Of a stretch of 5,783 nt of DNA, positions 1-5,783 are shown piece after piece (the stretch's first letter is position 1; each line of letters starts with the position of its first letter). The stretch is taken from NCBI GenBank assembly GCA_020425915.1, contig JAGQQZ010000543.1, forward strand, positions 1 through 5,783. The letters are read 5' to 3'. The stretch is from Planctomycetota bacterium (GTDB lineage Bacteria; Planctomycetota; UBA1135; UBA2386). The position numbers were made by a program, and so were the translations under genes. The notes beneath the pieces were generated by a model. It saw nothing but the letters and a program-made list of their open reading frames with translations. It was not told the DNA's origin and searched no databases.

Positions 1-860
1 ACAAGGCCGGCCACCTGGCGGCGCTCGTTGCGTACTACGGCTTCTTCTCGCTGTTCCCGCTGATGCTCGCGTTCACGTCGGTGCTCGGATTCGTCGTCCG
101 TGATCCAGATCGACAACAGCGCTTCGCCGACGAGGCCGCCGACCAGATCCCGGTCGTGGGGGACACGATCCGCGACACCGCCGGACGGCTCGACGGGTCG
201 ACGATCGCGGTCGTGGTCGGGCTCGCGCTCGCCCTGTGGTCGGGCATGAAGATCGTCGATGCCATGCAGAACGCGCTCAACACCGTCTGGGCGGTCCCCC
301 GCCTCGCCCGCCCGAACATCGTCGAGCGTCGCCTCCGGAGTGTTGGCATGCTGGCGCTGATCGGCGGCGGCCTGATCTGCTCGGTCGCGGCGTCGAGCAT
401 CGCCGGACGGGTCGACGTCCTGCCCGGCGGCAGTCGAATCGCGATCTGGGCGGCCAGCGCCCTGATCTCCATCGCGCTGTACCTCGTGGCCTTCCGCCTC
501 CTCACCGACGCGTCGATCCCGTGGCGTGACGTGTGGCCGGGCGCGATCTTCGGCGGGCTCAGCTGGTGGGCGTTGCGGACGGTCGGCTCGGTGTTCATCG
601 CCAACCAGCAGCAGAGCTCCGGTGAGGCCTACGGCCAGTTCGCCTCGATCATCGCCCTGTTCGCCTTCCTGTTCCTGGCATCGCAACTGTCGATCGTCGG
701 TGCCGAGATCAACGCCGTGCGCGCTCGACGCCTCTGGCCGCGAAGCCTCACTGCCGGTCAACTCACGAGGGCAGACCTCGACGCCTTCGAACAACTCGCC
801 AACTCGACCCGCCAGGACGATGCGTACCTCGTCGTCCTGCAGCGACGCGACAGCAGTTGA
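1..860 (+). CDS. YihY/virulence factor BrkB family membrane protein, 5'-truncated
   Basis: This is the C-terminal 285 residues of an integral membrane protein of the YihY/BrkB family. The reading frame (codons from position 3) is already open at the window edge and ends at TGA 858-860, so the true start and roughly the first 40-50 residues of a typical member are missing. The first visible residues read AALVAYYGFFSLFPL, the hallmark first membrane helix of the family. They are followed by an extracytoplasmic-looking stretch, a helix at about residues 65-83, the conserved segment around DAMQNALNTVW, and several further hydrophobic helices (about residues 115-135, 145-168, 170-195 and 210-235). 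The C-terminus ends in a short charged tail after a conserved AEINA motif. Members were once called ribonuclease BN, which is not supported; the molecular function is unknown. The gene is separated from the ABC operon by 413 bp and is probably transcribed independently of it. Confidence 0.93.
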   Translation, partial: KAGHLAALVAYYGFFSLFPLMLAFTSVLGFVVRDPDRQQRFADEAADQIPVVGDTIRDTAGRLDGSTIAVVVGLALALWSGMKIVDAMQNALNTVWAVPRLARPNIVERRLRSVGMLALIGGGLICSVAASSIAGRVDVLPGGSRIAIWAASALISIALYLVAFRLLTDASIPWRDVWPGAIFGGLSWWALRTVGSVFIANQQQSSGEAYGQFASIIALFAFLFLASQLSIVGAEINAVRARRLWPRSLTAGQLTRADLDAFEQLANSTRQDDAYLVVLQRRDSS

Positions 861-897
861 CCGAGAGCATCGCCGCACCCGGTCCGGCGTCGTTCGC

Positions 898-914
898 CCC
901 GCAAGTGCTGCGGG
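898..914 (+). terminator. Stem-loop after the BrkB gene, possible terminator
   Basis: A perfect 6-bp stem (CCCGCA 898-903 with TGCGGG 909-914) encloses a 5-nt loop, 38 bases after the BrkB stop codon. Five of the six pairs are G-C. There is no downstream T-run, so it does not fit the canonical intrinsic terminator. Many high-GC actinobacteria use stems with poor U-tracts, so a terminator role is plausible but unproven. Confidence 0.35.
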
Positions 915-950
915 ATCGTCACCGCCGGTCAGTTCGCCGACCCGGTCGAA

Positions 951-964
951 CGCGACGTGTCGCG
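951..964. repeat. Short perfect inverted repeat CGCGAC-GT-GTCGCG
   Basis: Two 6-bp arms in perfect inverted symmetry are separated by 2 bp. The spacer is too short for a stable RNA hairpin using every pair, so if functional it is more likely a protein-binding site in DNA. A related palindrome, GTCGCGAC, occurs 56 bp further on at 1020-1027. Such CG-rich repeats arise by chance in DNA of this composition, so the support is limited to the sequence pattern itself. Confidence 0.25.
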
Positions 965-1132
965 CACCCGCTGCGGATACCACGTCACCGAAGGAGGGTC
1001 CTGGCGACCGATCAACCATGTCGCGACGCGGCGAGGACCTTCACGTAGCGGCGGCACGGCTGCCCGACGCAGGAGACGCTCGACACGGCAAGTGGACCGT
1101 CGGCGACATCCACCGCGGCCGTGCGTGGCGAC

Positions 1133-1161
1133 TTGCGTCGCATCCCACTCACCGATAGCGT
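1133..1161 (+). promoter_or_regulatory. Candidate promoter of the ABC transporter operon
   Basis: TTGCGT (1133-1138) resembles a -35 hexamer and TAGCGT (1156-1161) fits the actinobacterial -10 pattern TANNNT, with an ideal 17-bp spacer. Transcription would begin near 1168 and give a leader of about 106 nt before the GTG start at 1274. The site lies in the most AT-rich part of the gap and in the expected position. Both hexamers match consensus only partly, and no transcript data are available here. Confidence 0.35.
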
Positions 1162-1167
1162 ATCAGT
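1151..1167. promoter_or_regulatory. Imperfect palindrome over the candidate -10 box, possible operator
   Basis: ACCGATAGCGTATCAGT is an inverted repeat around a GCG centre. The inner arms GATA/TATC are perfect, and AC/GT match again after one mismatch, so six of seven positions per arm pair. It completely covers the candidate -10 hexamer TAGCGT, the position expected for a repressor site. A TetR-family gene lies at the far end of the operon, but nothing in the sequence proves that it binds here. Confidence 0.3.
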
Positions 1168-1207
1168 AAATGGGGACGAGGACCAAGGGGCAGCGGGCCA
1201 CCGTTCG

Positions 1208-1230
1208 CGAGCGACTCAGCGCGCCGCTCG
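1208..1230 (+). other. Stem-loop in the probable 5' leader of the ABC operon
   Basis: CGAGCG (1208-1213) pairs with CGCTCG (1225-1230) around an 11-nt loop, and an extra G-U pair (1207 with 1231) is possible. It sits 44 bases before the GTG start and ends about 30 bases before the ribosome-binding site, so it does not mask the site directly. No known riboswitch architecture was recognised and there is no T-tract after it. It may be an incidental fold of GC-rich RNA. Confidence 0.2.
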
Positions 1231-1260
1231 TTCTCCCTACCACGATGTGCGGCGTCACGT

Positions 1261-1266
1261 GGGGAA
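1261..1266 (+). promoter_or_regulatory. Ribosome-binding site that sets the first permease start
   Basis: GGGGAA lies 7 nt upstream of the GTG at 1274. This spacing favours 1274 over the in-frame alternatives GTG 1259, GTG 1247 and ATG 1121, none of which has comparable support. The stretch between 1121 and 1274 would add a polar, non-conserved N-terminus ahead of the first membrane helix. Confidence 0.6.
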
Positions 1267-1273
1267 CGACCTC

Positions 1274-2233
1274 GTGAGCGGCGCGCTGTCACGAACGATC
1301 CGGCGGGTGCCTCGGCTGGCTCTGACCTTGCTCGCCGTCTCGTTCCTCACCTTCATGCTCACGAACCTGTTGCCGGGTGACCCTGCATTGACGCTGCTCG
1401 GCGAGAACGCCTCGGACGAGCAGATCGAAGCGCTGCGCCTCGACCTCCGTCTCGACGAGCCTTTGTTGGCCCGGTACGTCCAGTGGCTCGGCGACGCCTT
1501 CACCGGAGACCTCGGCACCTCGTACCGGACCGGTCAGCCCGTGACCGAGGCGATCGTCGAACGACTTCCCGTCACCGTCGAGCTCGGCCTCGTGTCGCTG
1601 GCGATGTCGCTGGTGGTGTCGATCCTGCTCGCCGTGTGGAGCGCGTACCGAGCCGGCGGTGTGGTCGACCGGTTCCTCACGACGGCGTCGTTCGGGCTGA
1701 TGGCCGTCCCCAACTTCCTGCTCGCCCTGCTCCTCGTCATCGTGTTCGCCGTTCGGCTCGGCTGGTTGCCGGCGACCGGTTGGGTGCGATTCTCCGAGGA
1801 TCCGATCGGCAACATGAAATCGGTGATCCTGCCGGCGATCGCACTCGGGGCCAACGAGGTCGCCGTCTTCATGCGCGTTCTGCGTTCCGACATGGTGACG
1901 ACACTCCGACAGGACTCGATCACGATGGCGCGCTCGAAAGGGCTGTCCACTCGGCGGATCCTGCTCTTCCACGCGTTCCGGCCGAGCTCGTTGTCGTTGG
2001 TCACGATCGTCGGGGTCCAGGTCGGTGCGATCATCGGCGGATCGGTGATCATCGAGACGATGTTCGCCCTGCCGGGCGTCGGCAGACTGCTCGTGGACTC
2101 GATCGCCGAGCGTGATCTCATCACGGTGCAAGGCTTGGCGCTCGTCATCGGCGTCTCGGTGATCCTGGTGAACTTCCTGACCGACTCGCTCTACTCGTTC
2201 ATCGATCCGAGGATTCGCGATGGCGATCGGTGA
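1274..2233 (+). CDS. dppB: Oligopeptide/dipeptide-type ABC transporter permease (DppB/OppB-like)
   Basis: A 319-residue inner-membrane permease, normal length for the DppB/OppB/GsiC group. The first helix (about residues 12-31) leads into LLPGDPA (32-38), and the periplasmic-side segment carries GDLGTSY (78-84), both hallmarks of this permease type. Further helices are at about 100-124, 140-160, 184-200, 240-262 and 285-307. LGWLPATGW (162-170) is also a family signature. The coupling loop that contacts an ATPase (EAA-like loop) spans about 214-238, from DSITMARSKGLS to the following HAFRPS. The GTG start is chosen because GGGGAA lies 7 nt upstream and the first helix then begins about a dozen residues in. 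The last 14 bp overlap the second permease, so the two are translationally coupled and should form the heterodimeric channel. The family is certain; the substrate cannot be read from the sequence, and the symbol denotes family only. Confidence 0.93.
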   Translation: MSGALSRTIRRVPRLALTLLAVSFLTFMLTNLLPGDPALTLLGENASDEQIEALRLDLRLDEPLLARYVQWLGDAFTGDLGTSYRTGQPVTEAIVERLPVTVELGLVSLAMSLVVSILLAVWSAYRAGGVVDRFLTTASFGLMAVPNFLLALLLVIVFAVRLGWLPATGWVRFSEDPIGNMKSVILPAIALGANEVAVFMRVLRSDMVTTLRQDSITMARSKGLSTRRILLFHAFRPSSLSLVTIVGVQVGAIIGGSVIIETMFALPGVGRLLVDSIAERDLITVQGLALVIGVSVILVNFLTDSLYSFIDPRIRDGDR

Positions 2234-3110
2234 CGTGGCCCCGGCGACCGCTCCGACGCTCGCAGCATCGCCGACGGCCGGTCGGCGTCGGACTCGACGG
2301 CGGTGGCGAGTGAGCACGGTCCTCGGGGTCGGCTGGATCGTGCTGGTGCTCGTCGCCGCGGTCGGCGCCGACGTGTTGCCGCTCGCAGACCCAAATGCGG
2401 TCGATGCCAAGAGCGCACTGCAGCCGCCGAGCTCCGACCACTGGCTCGGCACCGATGGGCTCGGCCGCGATCAGCTGAGCCGTCTCGTGCACGGCGCGCA
2501 GGTCTCCATGACCGTCAGCGTCGCCGCCGTCGCCATCGGCGTGTTCGTCGGCGGCCTGCTCGGCTTGACCGCGGGGTATCTGCGTGGTCGGTTCGAGGGG
2601 CTCGTGCTCGGTGTCAGCGACGTCGTGTTGGCCTTTCCCGGCCTGGTGCTCCTCCTCGTCCTGCTCGCCTACGTCGGCCGGAGTCTCGTTGCGATCTCGG
2701 TCATCATCGGGATCCTGTCGATTCCCCTCTATGCCAGGGTCGCGCGGGCGAACACCCTGTCGGTGACCGAGCACGAGTACGTCCGGGCGGCGAGCGTGCT
2801 CGGAGCGACCCGCCTCCTAGGCGTGTTCCGCGAAGTGCTACCGAACATCGTGCTACCGCTCACCGCCTATGCGTTCGTGGCGTTGGGGCGCGTGATCGTG
2901 CTCGAGGGTTCATTGGCGTTCCTCGGCCTCAGCGTCAAGCCGCCGGATCCGACCTGGGGACAGATGATCGCCGACAGCAAGCGGCACATCAGCGACACGT
3001 TGTGGCCGCTCATCCCGGCGGCGTCGGCGATGTTCTTCACGGTGCTCGCGCTCAGCCTGATCGGTGATCGGCTTCGCCGCACGATCGACGTTCGCGGTGA
3101 GGACGCATGA
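2220..3110 (+). CDS. dppC: Oligopeptide/dipeptide-type ABC transporter permease (DppC/OppC-like)
   Basis: A 296-residue permease that partners the preceding one. A cytoplasmic N-terminus rich in Ala, Pro and then Arg (residues 1-30) precedes the first helix (about 33-53). The DppC/OppC hallmark HWLGTDGLGRDQLSRLVHG is at 74-92. Helices follow at about 97-119, 130-152, 156-175, 212-232 and 265-282. The EAA coupling loop runs from EYVRAASVLGAT (186-197) to REVLPNI (204-210), with the expected Ala-Ala, Gly and Leu-Pro positions. The segment LAFLGLSVKPPDPTWGQM (about 239-256) is also characteristic of the subfamily. GAGGA at 2209-2213 lies 6 nt before the ATG, inside the end of the upstream gene. 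The stop overlaps the following ATPase start as ATGA. This is a standard member; the symbol denotes family, not a proven dipeptide substrate. Confidence 0.94.
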   Translation: MAIGDVAPATAPTLAASPTAGRRRTRRRWRVSTVLGVGWIVLVLVAAVGADVLPLADPNAVDAKSALQPPSSDHWLGTDGLGRDQLSRLVHGAQVSMTVSVAAVAIGVFVGGLLGLTAGYLRGRFEGLVLGVSDVVLAFPGLVLLLVLLAYVGRSLVAISVIIGILSIPLYARVARANTLSVTEHEYVRAASVLGATRLLGVFREVLPNIVLPLTAYAFVALGRVIVLEGSLAFLGLSVKPPDPTWGQMIADSKRHISDTLWPLIPAASAMFFTVLALSLIGDRLRRTIDVRGEDA

Positions 3111-4216
3111 CGAGCCCGGATGAGCTCCTGCTCGAGGTCGTCGACGTCACGACGTCGTTCGACACCGATCTGGGCCGTCTGGTGGCCGTCGACGGGGTGT
3201 CGTTCCGCCTCCATCGCGGAGAGACGCTCGGCGTGGTGGGCGAATCCGGATCCGGCAAGTCGGTGCTCGCCCGATCGGTGCTTCGCCTGGTCGGCGATCG
3301 CAACGCGCAGGTGACGGGCCGGGTGGTGCTCCGCGGATCGGATGTCCTGAAAATGCCGGACCGCGAGCTTCGACGTCTGCGAGGCGGTTCCGCCGCGATG
3401 ATCTTCCAGGACCCGATGACGGCGCTCAACGGCACGATGCGGATCGGTTCCCAGCTGAGCGAGTCGCTGCGCGAGCACCTCGGTCTCCGGCGACGGCAGC
3501 AGCGCGACGCATCGATCGAGCTGTTGCGTTCCGTCGGGATCCCCGACGCCGAACGCCAGCTGCGGAGCTACCCGCACCAACTGTCCGGCGGAATGCGTCA
3601 GCGAGCCATGATCGCGATCGCGCTGGCATGCGGGCCCGATCTCCTGATCGCCGACGAGCCGACGACGGCGCTCGACGTCACGATGCAGCGGCAGGTGCTC
3701 GACCTGCTCGACCGCCAGAGGGCCGAACGCTCGATGTCGATGATGCTGATCACACACGACCTCGGGGTGGTGGCGGGTCGAGCGGACTCGATCATGGTGA
3801 TGTATGCCGGGCGAATCGTGGAGCGGGCACCTGCGCGTCGGTTGTTCACGGCGCCCCGCCACCCGTACACCGATGGTCTCCTGCGTTCGATTCCCCGCTT
3901 GTCAGACGAACCGGGACGTGAGCTGGCCACCATCCCCGGCAGTCCGCCGATCGTCATCGGTGGGAGCACCGCGTGTTCGTTCGCCCCCAGATGCCCACGC
4001 GCTCAGGCGCGCTGCCTGAACGAACTGCCGCTGCTCGTCGAGGATGCGAGGACCGACAGTCCTTCGTCGTCCGATGGGCACGCGTACGCATGCTTCTATC
4101 CGCTCGGCACCGAGTCGGGCGACGCCGCGCTCCTGGGCAACCGCCGAGCGGGTTCGACCGCAGCCGGGCTGCCGATGGCGGCGTTCGGCCCGACCGGCGA
4201 CGGAGTGCCGACATGA
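3107..4216 (+). CDS. oppD: Peptide-type ABC transporter ATP-binding protein (OppD/DppD-like)
   Basis: A 369-residue cytoplasmic ATPase, one of two that power the importer. All nucleotide-binding elements are intact: Walker A GESGSGKS (45-52), Q-loop Gln101 in IFQDP, ABC signature LSGGM (159-163), Walker B LLIADE (179-184) with catalytic Glu184, D-loop ALD (188-190) and switch His217. The C-terminal oligopeptide-transporter extension carries Cys290, Cys296, Cys303 and Cys329 around FAPRCP, as in OppD/DppD proteins, some of which bind an iron-sulfur cluster. After Cys329 there is a non-conserved tail of about 40 residues rich in Gly, Ala and Pro, making the protein slightly longer than the usual 320-350. 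Translation should be coupled to the permease gene through the ATGA overlap (3107-3110); GGTGAGGA at 3096-3103 is a strong but close ribosome site. The last codons overlap the second ATPase by 4 bp. Confidence 0.95.
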   Translation: MTSPDELLLEVVDVTTSFDTDLGRLVAVDGVSFRLHRGETLGVVGESGSGKSVLARSVLRLVGDRNAQVTGRVVLRGSDVLKMPDRELRRLRGGSAAMIFQDPMTALNGTMRIGSQLSESLREHLGLRRRQQRDASIELLRSVGIPDAERQLRSYPHQLSGGMRQRAMIAIALACGPDLLIADEPTTALDVTMQRQVLDLLDRQRAERSMSMMLITHDLGVVAGRADSIMVMYAGRIVERAPARRLFTAPRHPYTDGLLRSIPRLSDEPGRELATIPGSPPIVIGGSTACSFAPRCPRAQARCLNELPLLVEDARTDSPSSSDGHAYACFYPLGTESGDAALLGNRRAGSTAAGLPMAAFGPTGDGVPT

Positions 4217-5199
4217 CGACGTCAGTCGAGACGAAGGGCCATGGACGGCCGGTTCCGTTGCTCGAGCTGTCGGGCGTCGAGGTCTCGTACCCGGGCGGGG
4301 TCCGAGCGGTGGCCGGCGTGGACCTCGCAGTCGTGCGCGGGGAGACGCTGTCGGTGGTCGGAGAATCGGGCTGCGGCAAGTCGAGTCTCGCACGAGCGAT
4401 CGTGCACGCACCCCCGCCGACGTCGGGCACCGTGCGGTTCGACGGCCGCGACCTCGAGGCGCTCTCTCCTTCCGAGCTCCGCGCGTTGCGCCCCAGACTG
4501 CAGATGATCTTCCAGGACCCCATCTCGTCGTTGAACCCCAGGCGTACTGCCCGACAGATCGTCGCCGATGGGCCGGACATCTGGAAGCGCGAGCTCGCCG
4601 ACGGAGGCGGCGTCGACGACACGCTCCGAAAGGTCGGCATCGATCCGGACCGGATGGGCGATCGGCGACCGCACCAGTTCTCCGGCGGACAGTGCCAGCG
4701 CATCTCGATCGCCCGAGCGGTCGTGCTCGAGCCCGATGTGCTCGTCTGCGACGAGCCGGTGTCGGCACTCGACGTGTCGGTCCAAGCGCAGGTCTTGAAC
4801 CTCCTTCGGCGCCTCAAGGCCGACCTCGACCTCACGATGGTCTTCATCGCGCACGACTTGGCGGTCGTGAAGAACATCAGCGATCGCGTCGCAGTGATGT
4901 ACCTCGGGAAGATCTGCGAGATCGGCCCCGTACGGGCGATCTACGGCAACCCGGCTCATCACTACACCCGAGCGCTCCTCGCTTCGGTCCCCGACGTCGC
5001 AGATGCACAGCGCTCAGTATCCGATGCTCCGGTATCCGGCGAGGTGCCGTCACCTTCCTCTCCTCCGTCGGGGTGCCGCTTCCGGACGCGGTGCCCCCGC
5101 GCCGAGTTGCGTTGTGCGACCGAGGAGCCCGAGCTCAACGCGCTCGGCGCGGGGCACGACGACCATCTCGTCGCGTGCCACTTCCCGGTTCGAGGCTGA
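4213..5199 (+). CDS. oppF: Peptide-type ABC transporter ATP-binding protein (OppF/DppF-like)
   Basis: A 328-residue cytoplasmic ATPase expected to pair with the preceding OppD-like subunit. It has Walker A GESGCGKS (50-57), Q-loop Gln101 in IFQDP followed by SSLNPR, signature FSGGQ (156-160), Walker B VLVCDE (176-181) with Glu181, D-loop SALD (184-187) and switch His214. The stretch VSALDVSVQAQVLNLL and the ending GEVPSPSSPPSGCRFRTRCP are diagnostic of OppF rather than OppD. Four cysteines (288, 294, 301, 322) occupy the C-terminal domain. The ATG at 4213 is preferred over the in-frame extension that opens at 3973, because that extension runs through the end of the upstream gene and is non-conserved. 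ATG 4213 has GGAG (4202-4205) 7 nt upstream and makes the ATGA overlap. It is the last gene of the operon and ends 19 bp from the oppositely oriented regulator. Confidence 0.95.
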   Translation: MTTSVETKGHGRPVPLLELSGVEVSYPGGVRAVAGVDLAVVRGETLSVVGESGCGKSSLARAIVHAPPPTSGTVRFDGRDLEALSPSELRALRPRLQMIFQDPISSLNPRRTARQIVADGPDIWKRELADGGGVDDTLRKVGIDPDRMGDRRPHQFSGGQCQRISIARAVVLEPDVLVCDEPVSALDVSVQAQVLNLLRRLKADLDLTMVFIAHDLAVVKNISDRVAVMYLGKICEIGPVRAIYGNPAHHYTRALLASVPDVADAQRSVSDAPVSGEVPSPSSPPSGCRFRTRCPRAELRCATEEPELNALGAGHDDHLVACHFPVRG

Positions 5200-5218
5200 C
5201 TCGCATCCGGCTCGGGGA

Positions 5219-5783
5219 TCAATCTGCCGTCGAGCTGACCGACCCGCGGGCGATCGCTCGTGCGATCGTGTCGTGGAACAGCCGGAGCACGTCGAGCACC
5301 TCGTCGCGATCGGGAAAGTCGCCGTCGAGATGACCCAGCGCGATCGTCTCGTTGACCGCGAGGAGCCCGGCCGCGATCATGCGGAGTCGTCGCCGATCCG
5401 CCTCGGTGTCGCTCGCGCCGCCGATGTCCTGCAGCCATGCCACGAGGTTCTGGCGGCTGATCGATTGCTGCGCCCGGGCGTCCTCGCCGACGGGGCTGCT
5501 GAGGTCTGGCCGGCTCCGTAGGACCAGGCGGAACACAGCGGGATGTTCGATGAGCCCTTGAACGTGGGCTGCGAATCGAACCCGGTAGTACTCGTCGATC
5601 GAGCCATGGACCGCCGCCTCGCGGGCCTGGCGTGAGATCTCTCGACGCGATTCCCAGACTTGGGCGACCAGGTCGCGGAGCAGATGGTCGATCGAGTTGA
5701 AGTGGACGTAGAAGCTCGATTGCGCGAGTCCGGCACGCTTGGTGATCTCGACCGTCGTCAGATCGCTGACGTCGCCCTCGTCG
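5219..5783 (-). CDS. TetR/AcrR family transcriptional regulator, N-terminally truncated by the window
   Basis: The minus-strand frame ending at the complement of 5219-5221 (TGA) stays open to the window edge, giving 187 residues. The first 35 visible residues contain the TetR helix-turn-helix: VEITKRAGLAQSSFYVHF, with the conserved Ala-Gly turn, the Phe-Tyr-x-His-Phe recognition end and the following SIDHLLRDL. Only about 10-25 residues should be missing. The rest (about residues 36-187) is predominantly helical and corresponds to the variable ligand-binding and dimerisation domain, including a segment near MIAAGLLAVNETIALGHLDG. The inducer is unknown. An internal GTG at 5536 would yield only a domain without DNA-binding helices and is not the start. 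The gene converges on the ABC operon, so it is not co-transcribed with it. Whether it regulates that operon or a neighbour beyond the edge cannot be decided. Confidence 0.93.
   Translation of the reverse strand, partial: DEGDVSDLTTVEITKRAGLAQSSFYVHFNSIDHLLRDLVAQVWESRREISRQAREAAVHGSIDEYYRVRFAAHVQGLIEHPAVFRLVLRSRPDLSSPVGEDARAQQSISRQNLVAWLQDIGGASDTEADRRRLRMIAAGLLAVNETIALGHLDGDFPDRDEVLDVLRLFHDTIARAIARGSVSSTAD

Larger units (their letters stand above)
861..1273. other. 413-bp intergenic region without a convincing gene
   Basis: No frame here looks like a real protein. The open frames encode short Arg-rich peptides with no recognisable motif and no suitably spaced ribosome site, which is typical of frames in non-coding high-GC DNA. 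The region holds the stem-loop at 898-914, an inverted repeat at 951-964 (CGCGAC, 2 bp, GTCGCG), an isolated purine-rich AAGGAGGG at 991-998, the most AT-rich spot of the gap at about 1154-1171 with promoter-like elements, and a stem-loop in the likely leader at 1208-1230. It most likely contains the 3' end of the BrkB transcript and the promoter and leader of the ABC operon. Confidence 0.7.

Noticed and set aside
857..1169. Short plus-strand frames of 46-70 codons in the intergenic gap
   Set aside because: Products are Arg-rich without motifs, starts are weak and unsupported by ribosome sites, and codon use does not resemble the neighbours. They are not reported as genes.
1121..1273. 51-residue N-terminal extension of the first permease from ATG 1121
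   Set aside because: The extension is polar and non-conserved, has no ribosome site and would start upstream of the likely promoter. GTG 1274 with GGGGAA gives a family-typical protein.
1289..2452. 387-codon open frame on the minus strand opposite the first permease
   Set aside because: Its product is extremely rich in Arg, His, Asp and Gln with no domain. It is the antisense shadow of a high-GC permease gene whose membrane helices and family motifs are unmistakable on the plus strand.
4690..4698. Cys at position 161 next to the ABC signature of the OppF-like protein (SGGQCQR instead of the common SGGQRQR)
   Set aside because: It looked like a substitution in a key motif, but a Cys at this position is also found in well-known OppF proteins such as that of E. 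coli, so it supports the OppF call rather than being an anomaly.
3902..4877. Overlapping minus-strand open frames of about 290-310 codons opposite the two ATPase genes
   Set aside because: They have low-complexity Arg/Ser/Thr-rich composition and no motif. They lie opposite intact Walker A, signature and Walker B coding sequence, so they are composition artefacts.
1..5783. Search for mobile elements, CRISPR arrays, tRNA or rRNA genes, toxin-antitoxin or defence modules
   Set aside because: No transposase or integrase motifs, no regularly spaced repeats, no tRNA-like folds and no rRNA conserved segments were seen. All coding DNA is accounted for by a membrane protein, an ABC importer and a TetR regulator.

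Overview
The window reads as an ordinary stretch of a high-GC chromosome. Codon third positions are strongly G/C, GTG is used as a start, and spurious long Arg/His-rich frames lie opposite the real genes. Together these suggest an actinobacterium, possibly an acidimicrobial (Ilumatobacter-like) lineage. The phylum is a reasonable inference; the lineage is only a guess, since no marker gene is present.

Layout: (1) positions 1-860, plus strand, hold the 3' part of a YihY/BrkB-family membrane protein whose N-terminus lies outside the window. (2) Positions 861-1273 are a 413-bp gap with no convincing gene. It carries a stem-loop that may end the BrkB transcript, a candidate promoter with an overlapping inverted repeat, and a leader with a second stem-loop. 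(3) Positions 1274-5199, plus strand, are four tightly packed genes for an oligopeptide/dipeptide-type ABC importer: two permeases (DppB/OppB and DppC/OppC types) and two ATPases (OppD and OppF types). Each gene overlaps the next, by 14, 4 and 4 bp, so the cassette is almost certainly one translationally coupled operon. (4) Positions 5219-5783, minus strand, hold most of a TetR/AcrR-family regulator that converges on the operon with a 19-bp gap. Its N-terminal end is beyond the window.

The two permeases should form the membrane channel and the two ATPases the cytoplasmic motor. The extracellular substrate-binding protein that normally completes such a transporter is not encoded here, so the substrate (peptides, nickel chelates, glutathione, sugars or others) cannot be named. 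The TetR protein may or may not control the operon. An imperfect palindrome over the candidate -10 box is a testable operator.

I did not find evidence of a new system, mobile element, CRISPR array, tRNA or rRNA. The observations most worth checking are the missing binding protein, the palindrome on the promoter, and the four-cysteine C-terminal motifs in both ATPases.
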